This document shows, piece after piece, positions 17,257-26,148 of a stretch of DNA of 64,000 bases (the stretch's first letter is position 1; every line of letters begins with the position of its first letter). The translations under genes were made by a program, and so were the position numbers. The stretch is from DASQPR01 sp963727415 (GTDB lineage: Bacteria; Actinomycetota; Actinomycetes; Mycobacteriales; Micromonosporaceae), in contig CAVSGF010000002.1 of assembly GCA_963727415.1 (NCBI GenBank), forward strand, positions 744,001-808,000. The letters are read 5' to 3'. The notes beneath the pieces are model-generated. The model saw nothing but the letters and a program-made list of their open reading frames with translations. It did not search any database and was not told where the DNA came from.

Positions 17257-18480
17257 ATGACGCGTACCGTGATCTCCGGCGGCCAGGTGTTCGACGGAAC
17301 TGGCTCGGCGCCGTACCGGGCCGATGTTGTGGTTGAAGACGGCCGCATCGCGGCCGTCGGGACCGGGCTCGACGGCGATGAGGTGATCGACGCTACCGGG
17401 ACCACTCTTACGCCCGGCCTGTTCGACTGCCACACCCACTTCATGATGTCCGGCGTCGACTGGATCCGGATCCTGAACACCCCGTTCTCGCTGCCGTTCT
17501 ACGAGGCGATCGACAACATGCGAGCGACCATCGAGTGCGGCATCACGTCGGTGCGCGACGCGGGCGGGACCGACCTTGGTACCGCCGAGGCGGCCCGCCG
17601 CGGCCTCATCCTGGGACCGCGCATGCAGATCTCGATCACGGCGTTGTCGCAGACCGGCGGGCATGGAGACGGTCACCTGATCTGCGGCGCCAACCTGAAT
17701 GTCGTACATCCGGGCGCGCCGTCCGGCGTGGTCGATGGGCCTGAAGAAGTGCGCAGGAAGATGCGCGAGGTGATCCGGGCCGGTGCCGATGTCATAAAGA
17801 TCATGACGTCCGGCGGCGTGCTGTCGCCGCGCGACGACCCGCGGCACGGGCACTTCCGCGATGACGAGATCGCCATGATGGTCGCCGAAGCCAGCGCCGC
17901 CGGGTTGCATGTGATGTCGCACGCGCAGGGCGCGGAGGGGATCAAAGCGGCGGTACGCAACGGGGTCCGTTCCATCGAGCACGGCATCTTCCTCGACGAC
18001 GAAGGCATCGAACTGATGCTGGAGCACGGCGCGTGGCTGGTGCCGACGCTGGTGGCGCCTCGCATGGTGATCGAGATCGCCGAGGCCGGCGGGGGATTGC
18101 CGCCGTCATCGGTGGAGAAGGCACAGATGGTGATCGAGTCACACACCGACGCCGTCACCCGGGCGGCGGCTGCTGGCGTGAAGATCGCCATGGGTACCGA
18201 CTCCGGCGTCGGTCCGCACGGCAACAACCTGGAAGAGCTGCGGCTGATGGTCGAGTGCGGGATGACGCCGCTGGCCGCGCTGTATGCGGCGACCGGGTCG
18301 GCAGCTGCGCTCTGCGGAGTTGACGATCATCTCGGGACGATCGAGGTCGGCAAGCACGCGGACATCACGATGTTCACTGGCGAGGTGCTCGACCTGATTC
18401 CCAAGGGCGGCCAGGCGATGCGGGACGCGGTGGCGGAGGTTTGGATGGACGGCAACACCGTTTACCGGCAAGCCGCGTAA
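17257..18480 (+). CDS. Metal-dependent amidohydrolase (imidazolonepropionase-like)
   Basis: 407 aa. Full set of amidohydrolase-superfamily landmarks: HxH in FDCHTHFMM (residues ~65-70), the likely carboxylated Lys in DVIKIMTSGG, His in HVMSHAQG and RSIEHGIF, and the catalytic Asp in MGTDSGVGPHG. The closest families are the Xaa-Pro dipeptidase and aryldialkylphosphatase-like amidohydrolases, which act on peptides or cyclic amides; the substrate cannot be set from sequence. No signal peptide, so cytoplasmic. It stands alone between repeat-rich spacers. Confidence 0.9.
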   Translation: MTRTVISGGQVFDGTGSAPYRADVVVEDGRIAAVGTGLDGDEVIDATGTTLTPGLFDCHTHFMMSGVDWIRILNTPFSLPFYEAIDNMRATIECGITSVRDAGGTDLGTAEAARRGLILGPRMQISITALSQTGGHGDGHLICGANLNVVHPGAPSGVVDGPEEVRRKMREVIRAGADVIKIMTSGGVLSPRDDPRHGHFRDDEIAMMVAEASAAGLHVMSHAQGAEGIKAAVRNGVRSIEHGIFLDDEGIELMLEHGAWLVPTLVAPRMVIEIAEAGGGLPPSSVEKAQMVIESHTDAVTRAAAAGVKIAMGTDSGVGPHGNNLEELRLMVECGMTPLAALYAATGSAAALCGVDDHLGTIEVGKHADITMFTGEVLDLIPKGGQAMRDAVAEVWMDGNTVYRQAA

Positions 18481-18588
18481 TCGCCGACGCGTGGTTGGCC
18501 AGCTTGGGTATGCCCCGCGAGGGTGCCCAGAGGGCGGTGCCGGTCCAGTCCACGACGACCCGCTGACGACATCGTCACCCGCCCGCAT

Positions 18589-18641
18589 GATTTCAGCGAG
18601 CACCCTCATCTCAGCGACCACCCGATCTCAGCGAGCACCCG
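18589..18641 (+). repeat. 17-18 bp tandem repeat, three copies
   Basis: Three units of the type gatctcagcgagcaccc at 18589-18606, 18607-18623 and 18624-18641. Confidence 0.85.
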
Positions 18642-18793
18642 CGCCTGAGCCCGCCCTCGACAAAGCTCGGTGAGTCGTTGCGCACGGCCTGATGGTCGTT
18701 GGCAGGATGGCCCAGCTTCGAGGGGATGACTCGTTTGACAGCTTGGCTCTTTGGCTGTCCGCAGGATGTGCCTTGCCTATGACCGCCCTCTAC

Positions 18794-18861
18794 CCGTGAC
18801 CGACCGCCATGCATGACCGACCGCCACGCACGACCGATCGCCACGCACGACCGATCGCCAC
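18794..18861 (+). repeat. 17-bp tandem repeat, four copies
   Basis: Four exact-period units of the type gcacgaccgatcgccac, at 18794, 18811, 18828 and 18845. The last two are identical. Confidence 0.93.
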
Positions 18862-19179
18862 CTGTGACGATCTCCCGAACGCAGGGGTGGCCTGGCCCAT
18901 CCGTTGACATGGCGCCCGCCCGCGTGGCATGACTCGGCAGGGTGTCGGCTCCGGGTCTGTTTCGCCAACGGGGTTTCCGGCTGGATGTTGAGGCGGTGTT
19001 TCGTACCCTGCCGACCTCGATTGGCGAGCTAAGCGGGGCAAATCGCCTGGTTATGGCGATATGCGGGTAATCTGCGAGTAGGGCTGGACCTTAAGGCCGG
19101 TTCTGTCTAGAAAGTCCGAAAACCGGGGCCGCCGACCGGGTGAGAGCCGCCATGCTCTCCGACTGATGTGGAGCCGATC

Positions 19180-19602
19180 GTGACGTATGCCGCGCAGTTC
19201 GGGTCTGGGCAGGTATTCCTGTCGATGCTCGAGTTCTTCTTCTTCATCATCTGGATCTGGCTGCTCATCATCATCTTCGGAGACATCTTCCGCAGCTCTG
19301 ATCTGTCCGGGTGGGCGAAAGCCTTGTGGACGATCTTCGTCGTGATCCTGCCGTACGTCGGTGTGCTCGTCTACCTGATCGCTCGGGGGCGCTCGATGCA
19401 CGAGCGTGCCGAGCAGCGGGCCCAGGCACAGGACGCCTCGATGCGGCGGTACGTGCAGAACGTGGTCGCTGGCGGCGGCGGCACGGGCGGGGGCGCCGGT
19501 GGTGGCGTCTCCGCCGAACTGGCCCGGCTGGCCGAACTCCGCGACAAAGGGGTCATCAGCGAAGCGGAGTTCCAGCAGGGTAAGGCTAAGGCCCTGGGCT
19601 GA
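19180..19602 (+). CDS. PLDc_N and SHOCT domain membrane protein
   Basis: 140 aa. Two membrane helices (FFFFIIWIWLLIIIFGDIF and ALWTIFVVILPYVGVLVYLI) form a PLDc_N module, as in the N-terminus of cardiolipin synthases but without any catalytic domain. A Gly-rich linker and a C-terminal SHOCT helix pair (LARLAELRDKGVISEAEF) follow. Function is unknown; SHOCT proteins often bind other proteins or nucleic acid. The start is probably GTG 19180, with ggag at 19170-19173; an in-frame GTG at 19168 lies upstream of that site. Confidence 0.85.
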   Translation: MTYAAQFGSGQVFLSMLEFFFFIIWIWLLIIIFGDIFRSSDLSGWAKALWTIFVVILPYVGVLVYLIARGRSMHERAEQRAQAQDASMRRYVQNVVAGGGGTGGGAGGGVSAELARLAELRDKGVISEAEFQQGKAKALG

Positions 19603-19625
19603 TCGTCGGCGCCGTGACCGGGCTT

Positions 19626-19672
19626 GTCGTCCGCTCGGTGTTGTCGTCCGCTCGGTGTTGTCGCCCTCTCGG
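19626..19672 (+). repeat. 17-bp tandem repeat, about 2.7 copies
   Basis: gtcgtccgctcggtgtt occurs at 19626-19642 and 19643-19659, with a partial third unit after it. It fills the gap before trmL. Confidence 0.88.
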
Positions 19673-19686
19673 ACTAGCCTGGGCCG

Positions 19687-20148
19687 ATGTTCCGGATCGC
19701 GTTCCTGCAGCCGCAGATCGCCCCCAACACCGGCAATGCGATGCGGCTGGTTGCGGCGACCGGCGCCGAGTTGCACCTGATCGGGCCCCTGGGCTTCGAT
19801 CTTTCCGACGCGAAGCTCCGCCGAGCGGGCCTCGACTACCGGGACCTGGCATCCGTCACCGTGCATGAGCGACTCGCAGACTTCTGGTCGTCGGTCCGGG
19901 CCGCTCGGGTGTACGCGTTCACTGCGCGCGCCAGTACTCGCTACTCCGATGTCGCCTACGAATACGGGGACGTGCTCCTGTTCGGGCCGGAGCGGACCGG
20001 GTTGCCTCCTCATGTGCTGAGCGACCCACGAATCACGGCCCAGGTGCTGCTGCCGATGCTGCCGGAATGCCGGTCACTGAACCTGTCCAACGCGGCCGCG
20101 ATCGCCGCCTACGAGGCGTGGCGACAGCACGGCTTTGCGGGCGCGTGA
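19687..20148 (+). CDS. trmL: tRNA (cytidine(34)-2'-O)-methyltransferase
   Basis: 153 aa, the usual length of TrmL, a SpoU-class (SPOUT) enzyme that 2'-O-methylates the wobble base of certain leucine tRNAs. The three SPOUT motifs are visible: APNTGNAMRL near the N-terminus, LFGPERTGLP in the middle and LNLSNAAAIAAYEAWRQ at the end. Together they form the knotted SAM site. The trmL call rests on the short length with no N-terminal extension; TrmH-type relatives are longer. Convergent with the DUF222-HNH gene. Confidence 0.92.
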   Translation: MFRIAFLQPQIAPNTGNAMRLVAATGAELHLIGPLGFDLSDAKLRRAGLDYRDLASVTVHERLADFWSSVRAARVYAFTARASTRYSDVAYEYGDVLLFGPERTGLPPHVLSDPRITAQVLLPMLPECRSLNLSNAAAIAAYEAWRQHGFAGA

Positions 20149-20252
20149 CGGCTCGTGGGACCTGTCGAAGCGTGATCCACCCGGCCCGGTCTTCCCCGAG
20201 CCCGTAGCGGGCGGGTCCCGCGAGCTCAGTCGGCATCGGGTGCGGTCGGCGG

Positions 20253-20404
20253 CGCGGGCTGCGGTCGGCATCGGGTGCGGGTGGAGAAGTGAGTGCCGGG
20301 CAGCCCCCAGCGGGACATGCAGGATCGCCGCGGGCTGCGGTCGGCATCGGGTGCGGGTGGAGAAGTGAGTGCCGGGCAGCCCCCAGCGGGACATGCAGGA
20401 TCGC
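20253..20404 (+). repeat. 76-bp tandem duplication
   Basis: 20253-20328 and 20329-20404 appear identical. A shorter piece of the unit (tcggcatcgggtgcgg) also occurs just to the left at 20230-20245. The region lies between the convergent trmL and HNH genes; 20149-20448 holds no other gene. Confidence 0.93.
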
Positions 20405-20448
20405 CGCGGGGTCACCGCCAATCTGCGGCGCCGCCGTTGCGTGCGGCC

Positions 20449-21783
20449 TCACGGTCTTCGGTGATAGTGATTTCGGAGCGGCCGCCGGTCCGGGTCCACG
20501 TACGCGGGCGGAATGACCTCGGGAAGCCCGTCCGAGGCGACTCGCACCTGCCATCCGGCGTGATGGATGAGGTCATGGTGGTATCCGCAGACCAGGGCAC
20601 CGTTGTCGCGGTCGGTGCGGCCGCCCTCGCGGTAGTACGTGCAGTGGTGCACGTCGCACCACGCCGCGGGACGGTCACAACCGGGGAACACGCAGCCGCC
20701 GTCTCGGACGATGATGGCGTGACGGGCCGGTCCGGTCCATGTGCGGGCGGCACGGCCGAGGTCAAGAACCTGCCCGGCGGTGTCGAGTACGGCCGGGATG
20801 AGGGTGGCGTCGCAGGCCAGCCGGCGAATTGACCGTGGGGTCAGCATCTGTCCGGCGTCGAGCAGCCCGTAGGAGAGCTTCTGGGCTAGGACGTCGTAGT
20901 TGACCGTCACCGTCAGCCGTGGCCGGCTCATCCCGGTGCTGGCGCTTGCCCGCGTGGTTGGGGCCAGGCCGGATGGCGTCGGTGCCAGAGGGGCCGCTTC
21001 GCCCGGGCCTGGTTCGGCGCGGCAGATCTCGACCAAGGCATCCGCTCTACGTTGCGCAGCTGTGCGCTCGTCGTGAGCTCCGCCTACGGCGGCTCGCGGC
21101 TTCGACATTGGCTCCAGGGCGGCGCCGACGATCGCGGCACCTTCTGCGGTCAGGTAGCCACTGATCCGGGTGCGTTGCAGGTCGCGTTCAACCGCAAGGG
21201 TCAGACCACGATCAATGCGGGCTTGCCGCTCGGCTCGCTCGAGGCGGCGCCGCAAGACGTCCTCGGCGATGTCCGGCGCGACATGCGTCAGGATCCGCTC
21301 ACCCGCGACCGACAGCGCGGCCGGACCGAGCACCCGTGCATGGTCGAGCAGAGCCGCTTCCGCGGCGTCGACCGCCGAGGCGTCCACAGCGTCGTCCGTT
21401 AGGGCCGCGACAGCCTTGCCCACGACCCGGGCTTGGTCGGTGGAGACCTGCCCCGATGCGACCGCATTGGCGAGCGCCGGCCGTGTATCCAGCGTGCCGC
21501 CCAATTCGGTCAGCGCCTTCGCGGTGGCGGGCGACAACTTCTGGGTCTCGCGCAGCCAGACATTTGCCGAGGTGAAGCCGGCCGCAGCCGGGACGGCGCG
21601 ACCGGCCGCTTCGCGGATGATCCCGGCCCGGACCCCGTCGAGCGTTGCCACGATCGCCGTAATCCGAGCCAGACCGGCGCACAATTGCTCATCGGTCAAC
21701 GCGAAGAGGGCACGCTCACTGATCTCGGCCGCGCCGGCCGCGAGCTGTGCGAGCACCTCTTCCATACATCGACGATCGCACAT
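20449..21783 (-). CDS. DUF222 and HNH endonuclease domain protein
   Basis: 444 aa. The N-terminal two thirds is the all-helical DUF222 region and the C-terminus an HNH nuclease (CVFPGCDRPAAWCDVHHCTY, then NGALVCGYHHDLIHHAGW) with paired Cys-x4-Cys and Cys-x2-His zinc ligands. These proteins (13E12-type) are abundant and multicopy in actinobacteria; their role is unsettled, with mobile or selfish behaviour proposed. The start may be ATG 21783 or ATG 21765. Upstream lies a repeat-rich spacer. Nothing is missing from the catalytic motif. Confidence 0.9.
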   Translation of the reverse strand: MCDRRCMEEVLAQLAAGAAEISERALFALTDEQLCAGLARITAIVATLDGVRAGIIREAAGRAVPAAAGFTSANVWLRETQKLSPATAKALTELGGTLDTRPALANAVASGQVSTDQARVVGKAVAALTDDAVDASAVDAAEAALLDHARVLGPAALSVAGERILTHVAPDIAEDVLRRRLERAERQARIDRGLTLAVERDLQRTRISGYLTAEGAAIVGAALEPMSKPRAAVGGAHDERTAAQRRADALVEICRAEPGPGEAAPLAPTPSGLAPTTRASASTGMSRPRLTVTVNYDVLAQKLSYGLLDAGQMLTPRSIRRLACDATLIPAVLDTAGQVLDLGRAARTWTGPARHAIIVRDGGCVFPGCDRPAAWCDVHHCTYYREGGRTDRDNGALVCGYHHDLIHHAGWQVRVASDGLPEVIPPAYVDPDRRPLRNHYHRRP

Positions 21784-22080
21784 GCGTACGACAAAATCCG
21801 GCCGGGTTGATCCTTGGCGGCCAGGATTTGTAAAAGCAGCGGCGAACGATGACTTTGTCAGTTCGGGTTTGCGCCCGGCCCGGGTTTACCGTCACGACGG
21901 ATGGTCGGCGCTCTGCCCGGCCTCGCACGTGTACCGCCAGATCCGCCGTGAGGCTGACCGTCTCGACTTTCCATCGGGCCTGCTGTCAGGCCATGGCCCG
22001 CCGCTGTTTCCCCCATCATGGGCGATACTGCCGGGCAGAAGCCGGGAGCGGACCCACCTTGGACTCTCGGTCAGCAAAGC

Positions 22081-22155
22081 ACTCGAGGTCAGCAGAGGGA
22101 CTCGAGGTCAGCAAAGCACTCGAGGTCAGCAGAGGGACTCGAGGTCAGCAAGGCT
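22081..22155 (+). repeat. 18-19 bp tandem repeat, four copies in a 37-bp higher order
   Basis: Units beginning actcgaggtcagca start at 22081, 22100, 22118 and 22137. Two variants alternate (ending agaggg and aagc), so the true period is 37 bp. Confidence 0.9.
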
Positions 22156-22234
22156 GAGGCGAAACTCGCTCCGGTCGGCGGGACGGCTGCTGAGAAACCT
22201 CGTCTGCGGCTTGATACTTCGTTACGTGCACTCC

Positions 22235-22342
22235 CTGTCCGGGTCTGACGAACTGTCCGGGCCCGCCGAACTGACTGGGCCCGCCGAACCGTCCGGGTTT
22301 GACGAACTGACTGGGCCCGCCGACCTGTCCGGGTCTGACGAT
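22235..22342 (+). repeat. 18-bp tandem repeat, six copies
   Basis: Six 18-bp units of two types, ctgtccgggtctgacgaa and ctgactgggcccgccgaa, run from 22235 to 22342. A 6-residue peptide period is possible in one frame, but no plausible gene contains it. Confidence 0.93.
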
Positions 22343-22345
22343 CGC

Positions 22346-22723
22346 TCAACGCCGTGCCTGGAGGCCGCGGCCGGCGGACAGCGGCGCGAGCAGGGCAGAC
22401 ACCTCGCTGTGCCAGCTTCGCAACTCGGCGACCGTGGGTGGCAGCTCGTAGGTGTGGTGATGTACGGCGCGCGAGAGTCCGTACCACGCCGATCGCGCGG
22501 TGGCGGCGATGCTCTTGTCCGCATAGATCGGCAGCGCGATCAGCTGGTGGCGCATCGGTGATTGGGCAATGGACGGGGACACCAGAGTCCAGTACGCGAT
22601 GAGCTGCTGCTCCAGCGCTGCCCTGGTCAGCGTGGCACAGGCGCGCTGCCAGCAGTTGCGCATGCTGGCCGGCGGCTCGTTCAGCAAGGTCGACGCGACC
22701 TGGAGTATCTCGTTCGGTGTCAT
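22346..22723 (-). CDS. Small protein coupled to the Rad50-like ATPase gene
   Basis: 125 aa, not recognised. Mostly helical by eye (MTPNEILQVASTLLN, then CWQRACATLTRAALEQQLIA), with a His-rich HHHTYELPPTVAELRSWHSE near the end. It starts by ATGA overlap with the stop of the SMC-like gene and has ggag five bases upstream, so the two products are almost certainly made together and may form a complex. A small accessory subunit next to an SMC-like ATPase recalls systems such as Lamassu, but I see no sequence match to claim that. Confidence 0.75.
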   Translation of the reverse strand: MTPNEILQVASTLLNEPPASMRNCWQRACATLTRAALEQQLIAYWTLVSPSIAQSPMRHQLIALPIYADKSIAATARSAWYGLSRAVHHHTYELPPTVAELRSWHSEVSALLAPLSAGRGLQARR

Positions 22724-25185
22724 AGCCGCTCCAAGGCTTCCGTGACGCGCTGTGCATCGCCGATGAGGTCACGGGGATCACGCAGGTCACGAGCGGCCTG
22801 ACCGTGCGCGCCCTGGTTGGCGACCTTCAGTACGCGAGGAACGGCGGGGTGCACGCGCCGGCGCAACGTATCGTCGTCCACGTCCGCCGATGCGCTACCG
22901 GCGACCAGGATCGCGAACAGGTCTCGTACTCGTCGTGCCCCTTCGAGCTTCGCCTCGGTTTCGGCTATCGGTACTCCGCCCCGGAAGTCACGCCTCCGGA
23001 TCGCTTCGTGGCAGGCGCTCTCCAGCGCATCGCGAACCAGCCCGGCGACGATCACGCCCTTGACCTGCGGCGACATGTCGCCGTCATGGGTTACCGCGCG
23101 GGCGTCACTCAAGTACCGGCGGGCCGGATCGCCCTTCGGGTCGTGGGCGATGCCGACGTGAGAGCCGGTACGCCGGTTGACCAGCACGATGTGGGCCGGA
23201 ATCTGCAGCTGGCGCACCGCGGCGGGCAGCCGGTCATCGTGGGTGAAGACGATGACCTGCCGCTGCTTGGCGACGTCGGCGAGGACGGTGGCCAGCCCGT
23301 ACACCTTGACCGGGTCCATCGACTGGACCGGGTCGTCGATGACCAGGAACCGGAATGGGCTCTGCGCCATGGTGGCCCGGGGAAGGAACAGGGCGAGCGC
23401 GAGAGAGTGCAACTCGCCCTGGCTCATGACCCCGAGCGCCGCGCTCGGGATGCCGTCGACGTTGACGTCCAGGTCGACGCGGCGGCTGGTGCCGGTGCCC
23501 GCGAGCCGGATGGCGTCGAGCTCGACGTTGCTGTCCTGGCGCAGCGTCTTCCAGATGCCGGTCGCGGCATCCGCGACCGGCGCGAGCTGGGCGTTGCGGA
23601 TGTCGTCGGAGACCTGCTGCAGCCACGTGACGGCGGCCCGCAGGTCGGTGTAGGCGGCTCGAGCGCGGCGGGATTGACGAGCCGTGCGTACCCAGTCTCG
23701 TAGCTGGAGCGCGATGGGCTGCCATGCTTGGCGCCGCTGGACCAGGGCCTGCTGCGCGGTCTCACGAACAGGCGTGTACGCCTCGATGAGCGCCTGGTAG
23801 GTCACGCGCGCGCGAGCCGCGAGCTCGCGGTCGTCACCGGTGAGCAACTCGTCCCACGTCCGCCAGCGAGCGCCGGCGTCCGCGGTGTGCACGCCGTGTT
23901 CGGACAGGTCGTGGGCGAGGGCAGCCGGTGCCGCGGGGACCAGCGCGCGGAGAGCGCGGCGGGTCTCGTCGATCTGACGGAACGCGTCGTCCAGAGCGGC
24001 GGCCTCGCGGGTCAGCCGATCGAGTTCGACACGGGTCTTGGCCACCCACGCCGCGTCGAGAGCACGGCCGCCGCAGACCGGGCATACCTCGCCCGGGTGC
24101 TGCGCCTGATGGGCCAGGGCCTCCCGCAGGAGCCCCGCGACCGACCGTGCCGTGGCGGCATCGGTACCGGCCATGGCGTCCATGGCGGCGAGCGCGGCGC
24201 GCAACCGGTCGATGTGATCAGTGACGGCGTCGAGCGGGGGCAGCTCCATTCCTTCGATCTGGCGCAGTTGCGGCATGCCGCGCTCATCGGCGTCGTCTCG
24301 GTCGTCGGCCAGCGCCTGTACCGTGTCCAGATCGACGTCGCGGGCGGCGAGCAGCGCCTCCGCCTGCCGCGCTCGCGAATCGGACTGCGCGGCGAGCAGT
24401 TCGCGAAGGACCGGAAGGGCGGCGTCGGCCAGCTTCCGGCCGTCGTCGGCCTGTTTGCGGGCACTCTTGAGCGTTCGTTCCAGGTCGACGAGACGATCCA
24501 GGCCGAGAATGCGGTGCAGCGAGTCATGCATCTCGCTCGGCTTGCCGCTGAGCAGGCCGCCCAGCTCAGCGTACGAGAGGAACGGCCGGTACAGGTCGAG
24601 CGCCCGATCCCAGCCGAGGTCGGTAACGGGTCGCCTGCGCTCGCCCGCTATCTGGACGTAACTGGTCCGGTCGCTCAGCCGGCCGTCGCCGGTCCAGAAG
24701 CACTCGACGGTGGCGCCGTTCGGGCGGCCCTCCACGCCGAGGTGCAGGTGGATGCGCGGCTCGTCGCCGCGGTGCAGGTTCCGCCAGCCGTCCTGCCAGA
24801 CCGCGGAGCGTCCCGACCAGCGCTTGTTGTCGCCGGTCAGTGCGAACTCGGCGGCCTCGGCGAAGCTGGACTTGCCGGATCCGTTGCGCCCGGTGACGAT
24901 CGTCAGCCCCGGCCCCGGTTCCAGCCGAAGCGTGGCGGTCGGGCCGATACCGCGGAAGCCGGTCACCTCGATGCTGTCGAGGTAGGTACCCGCAGCGGCG
25001 GCCGCCGTTCCGGCGTCCGGTCCGGTCGGCCGGGGCGGGGGAGCACCACCGCCCAGCACGGCGGCGAATTCGTCGGAGCCGACCATGGCTGCCAGGACGA
25101 GATCCTTGGCCGACTCGGCGAGGCTGGAAGCGTCAAGACGGTCCAGAATGAGTTCGTCGATGGTGTCCGATTCGGCGTGTGCCAT
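22720..25185 (-). CDS. Rad50/SMC-like ATPase with zinc hook
   Basis: 821 aa. Walker A is in TIVTGRNGSGKSSFAEAAEF (residues ~97-112), directly after an FRGIG-type strand typical of RecF/Rad50 ATPases. A long helical, coiled-coil-like middle carries a CPVC zinc-hook pair at about Cys368 and Cys371. The ABC signature appears in LGVMSQGELHSLALALFLP, and Walker B in FRFLVIDDPVQSMDP. So head, coil, hook, coil, head is complete. Such proteins hold DNA ends and control a nuclease partner. The start ATG 25185 has gggagg upstream; open sequence further right is antisense shadow. Divergent from the nuclease-helicase operon across about 110 bp. Confidence 0.9.
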   Translation of the reverse strand: MAHAESDTIDELILDRLDASSLAESAKDLVLAAMVGSDEFAAVLGGGAPPPRPTGPDAGTAAAAAGTYLDSIEVTGFRGIGPTATLRLEPGPGLTIVTGRNGSGKSSFAEAAEFALTGDNKRWSGRSAVWQDGWRNLHRGDEPRIHLHLGVEGRPNGATVECFWTGDGRLSDRTSYVQIAGERRRPVTDLGWDRALDLYRPFLSYAELGGLLSGKPSEMHDSLHRILGLDRLVDLERTLKSARKQADDGRKLADAALPVLRELLAAQSDSRARQAEALLAARDVDLDTVQALADDRDDADERGMPQLRQIEGMELPPLDAVTDHIDRLRAALAAMDAMAGTDAATARSVAGLLREALAHQAQHPGEVCPVCGGRALDAAWVAKTRVELDRLTREAAALDDAFRQIDETRRALRALVPAAPAALAHDLSEHGVHTADAGARWRTWDELLTGDDRELAARARVTYQALIEAYTPVRETAQQALVQRRQAWQPIALQLRDWVRTARQSRRARAAYTDLRAAVTWLQQVSDDIRNAQLAPVADAATGIWKTLRQDSNVELDAIRLAGTGTSRRVDLDVNVDGIPSAALGVMSQGELHSLALALFLPRATMAQSPFRFLVIDDPVQSMDPVKVYGLATVLADVAKQRQVIVFTHDDRLPAAVRQLQIPAHIVLVNRRTGSHVGIAHDPKGDPARRYLSDARAVTHDGDMSPQVKGVIVAGLVRDALESACHEAIRRRDFRGGVPIAETEAKLEGARRVRDLFAILVAGSASADVDDDTLRRRVHPAVPRVLKVANQGAHGQAARDLRDPRDLIGDAQRVTEALERL

Positions 25186-25281
25186 CGGAGCCTCCCGCGT
25201 GGGGTGCCATGTGGCGTCGGACGCTTGTGGCCAGGGCGCCACTCTTCCAGGAACTTTGCTGGATATTGCTGGAAAAGACTG

Positions 25282-25299
25282 GGACACTGTACAGTGTCC
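25282..25299. promoter_or_regulatory. Perfect 18-bp palindrome between the divergent operons
   Basis: GGACACTGTACAGTGTCC is fully self-complementary. It lies in the only promoter space of both operons and ends three bases before GTG 25303, so bound protein would block the rightward start and sit about 100 bp from the leftward one. The form fits a dimeric repressor operator (TetR- or XRE-like). No such regulator gene is adjacent, unless the first operon gene is one. Confidence 0.75.
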
Positions 25300-25302
25300 A
25301 TC

Positions 25303-26148
25303 GTGGTCGAGTCCATAGACAAGGTGCAGCAGCGCATCGATCGCCTGCGCACCGAGGTCCGGCGGGCTGCGATGGCAGGCGACCGCACCCGCGCTCGAGC
25401 CTTGCGGACCGAACTCCGCGAGGCGGAGCACGCCTGGGAGAAAGCGATCGCCGACATCGAAGCCGAGGCCGACGGGGGCGACTCGTCCCGCGCCTCGACG
25501 TCTCGCCTGCCGGAGCCGTTGCTGCCGGTGCGCGAGCAGGTGCATCAGGCGCTCACCCTGCTCGGCGTGCCGACGGCGCCGAAGCTCATCGTCGCGGTCG
25601 GAGAGGCCTTCTTCTCCGGCGAGATCTCCAGCACCAGGCTGACCAGCCTGCGCCGTGACGAGGAACGTTCCTTCACCGTTGCGCCGTTCTCGCGGCCGTA
25701 CTACATCTGCAGCGCCCTGACCGCCGACCTGCTGAGCGCCGCCCGAGGGCTGCTCGCCGTCTCAACCTGGCCGATCGCCGACCGCATCGTCGGCCCGCTG
25801 TCCCCACGAGCCGGCTTCCTGACGTCGGCCGTGCGCGTGGCTGAATACATCGAGCGCCTGCCTGATCCGTCTCCGACCGCGCGACGGTTGCTGTGGCGCT
25901 TCGCGGCGAGCATCCCCGGCGCGGCCGACGGCTTCGACGAGATGAATCCGGCGACGGTCGCGCGCGCCGCCGCGGCCGAACTCGACCTGCACGCCGACGC
26001 CGATCGTGCCCACCGCCGCGCGGCCGCGGAGCGTGCTCGCGACCAACTCTCGGACGTTGAGCAGCTCTTCGGTGCGCGTCTCGATCTCGCCGAGCGCACT
26101 CGCGGGGCGGCGGCCCAATCCGAGGAAAGCCGGCGGAACGAGCGATGA
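25303..26148 (+). CDS. Coiled-coil protein, first gene of the nuclease-helicase operon
   Basis: 281 aa from GTG 25303 (an in-frame GTG at 25294 lies inside the palindrome). Residues 1-55 are a charged coiled coil (KVQQRIDRLRTEVRRAAMAG). A domain near 65-135 (VREQVHQALTLLGVPTAP, then ISSTRLTSLRRDEERSF) could be a winged helix. The rest is Ala/Arg-rich helix. I do not recognise the family. It may be a DNA-binding subunit or the regulator that binds the adjacent palindrome (inference). Ends by ATGA overlap with the nuclease gene. Confidence 0.8.
   Translation: MVESIDKVQQRIDRLRTEVRRAAMAGDRTRARALRTELREAEHAWEKAIADIEAEADGGDSSRASTSRLPEPLLPVREQVHQALTLLGVPTAPKLIVAVGEAFFSGEISSTRLTSLRRDEERSFTVAPFSRPYYICSALTADLLSAARGLLAVSTWPIADRIVGPLSPRAGFLTSAVRVAEYIERLPDPSPTARRLLWRFAASIPGAADGFDEMNPATVARAAAAELDLHADADRAHRRAAAERARDQLSDVEQLFGARLDLAERTRGAAAQSEESRRNER

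Larger units (their letters stand above)
18481..19167. other. Intergenic region, 687 bp, without a convincing gene
   Basis: No open frame here looks coding; those present are short and arise from repeats. It contains two short tandem arrays (18589-18641 and 18794-18861). The last ~150 bp, up to the PLDc_N-SHOCT gene, are AT-richer and probably hold its promoter. Confidence 0.6.
21784..22345. other. Intergenic region, 562 bp, with two tandem arrays
   Basis: No convincing gene. Two unrelated arrays occupy 22081-22155 and 22235-22342. The left part next to the DUF222-HNH start is AT-richer and may contain its promoter. Confidence 0.6.

Noticed and set aside
20449..21783. Insertion sequence around the DUF222-HNH gene
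   Set aside because: No transposase, terminal inverted repeats or target duplication that I can see.
22089..22790. Alternative leftward frame over the small ATPase partner
   Set aside because: Translation is Arg-rich and includes the tandem repeats; the 125-aa frame has the coupling and ribosome site.
22346..25185. Calling the ATPase and small protein a Lamassu system
   Set aside because: Architecture is only loosely similar and no Lamassu effector is recognised; a named call would go beyond the evidence.
23728..25293. Open frame running into the coiled-coil gene from the left
   Set aside because: This part is antisense to the Rad50-like ATPase; only the portion from 25303 looks coding.
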